NCBI GenBank assembly: GCA_035943635.1 | Contig: DASZBX010000033.1 | Location: 62,001 to 126,000 of the forward strand | DNA: 64,000 bases | Source: DASZBX01 sp035943635 | GTDB lineage: Bacteria; Actinomycetota; Actinomycetes; Streptomycetales; Catenulisporaceae | Reading direction: 5' to 3' | In this document: one piece after another, positions 63,878-64,000 of the stretch | Layout: each line of letters starts with the position of its first letter | How positions within the stretch are numbered: the stretch's first letter is position 1 | Position numbers and translations under genes: made by a program | The notes under the pieces: generated by a model | Told to the model about the DNA's origin: nothing | The model's input: only the letters and a program-made list of their open reading frames with translations | Databases searched by the model: none

Positions 63878-64000
63878 ACTCCATCCCCCTGATCGACCTC
63901 AAGGCCGCGCACGCCGAGGTCGCCGACGAGGTCCGGGACGGCTTCGAGCGGATCCTGGCCAACACCGCGTTCATCGGCGGCCAGGAGGTGTCCTCGTTCG
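63874..64000 (+). CDS. DegT/DnrJ-type aminotransferase, 3' partial
   Basis: A GTG start overlapping the acyltransferase stop (GTGA) opens a frame reading IPLIDLKAAHAEVADEV, then GFERILANTAFIGG, the usual N-terminus of DegT/DnrJ/EryC1 sugar aminotransferases. It runs off the right edge after 42 residues. This would be the second aminotransferase of the operon, perhaps for another sugar position. Confidence 0.75.
   Translation, partial: MNSIPLIDLKAAHAEVADEVRDGFERILANTAFIGGQEVSSF

Overview
The window is 64 kb of about 70% G+C DNA. It has frequent GTG starts, AGGAGG-type ribosome binding sites, 1-4 nt start/stop overlaps and hairpin terminators that often lack a U-tract. Its marker genes (WhiB7, SepH, mycoredoxin, UvrD2, DUF3000, HemQ, Rok7B7-type regulator) belong to high-GC Actinomycetota. 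Gene order resembles filamentous Streptomyces-like or Catenulispora-like actinomycetes, but I cannot name the genus. No rRNA, tRNA or CRISPR array was seen.

Layout. 1-7.9 kb: partial class I aminotransferase, M20 dipeptidase, NudC, MsiK/UgpC-type ABC ATPase, mycoredoxin, UvrD2. 8-16.4 kb: an SDR, two paralogous membrane-anchored proteins, then the whiB7 neighbourhood (whiB7 with a long attenuator leader, a small protein, ABC1-family kinase-like protein, ThiF-like protein, DUF5679 zinc ribbon, YgjP-type metallopeptidase) and a non-coding stretch with a cluster of DnaA boxes. 16.4-21.6 kb: a four-gene accessory module on the minus strand (S8 protease, ECF-like sigma factor, small unknown protein, TPR-CHAT caspase-like protease) interrupted by a 165-bp MITE-like palindrome. 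22-28.5 kb: SepH, a TRIC-family channel, an HTH antitoxin with a truncated PIN toxin, aconitase. 28.6-32 kb: a frameshifted Uma2 gene and a DUF1800/DUF1501 pair. 32-40.4 kb: xylFGH-type sugar ABC operon with a DasR-like operator, a Rok7B7-like ROK regulator, Dxs, and an AraC/VOC pair. 40.6-52.3 kb: fadAB, RNase D, LuxR-type regulator, DUF3000, hemE-cgoX-hemQ. 52.3-64 kb: Doc remnant and an exopolysaccharide locus (Ugd, LhgO-like oxidase, two GT2 enzymes, priming phosphoglycosyltransferase, then a tightly overlapping set of nucleotide-sugar genes running off the end).

How they work together. The mrx1-uvrD2-whiB7-ABC1 block is a conserved redox, DNA-repair and antibiotic-stress neighbourhood, and the whiB7 leader carries the expected promoter, upstream ORF and terminator. 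hemE-cgoX-hemQ encodes late steps of the coproporphyrin-dependent haem route. The 59.7-64 kb operon probably makes an acylated amino sugar for a surface polysaccharide started by the 58.2-kb priming transferase.

The best candidate for an undescribed system is the S8 protease / sigma / small protein / TPR-CHAT module. It could be a proteolytic switch acting on transcription, recalling the CHAT protease and sigma factor link of type III-E CRISPR loci but with no CRISPR parts. Its function is inferred from gene content only.
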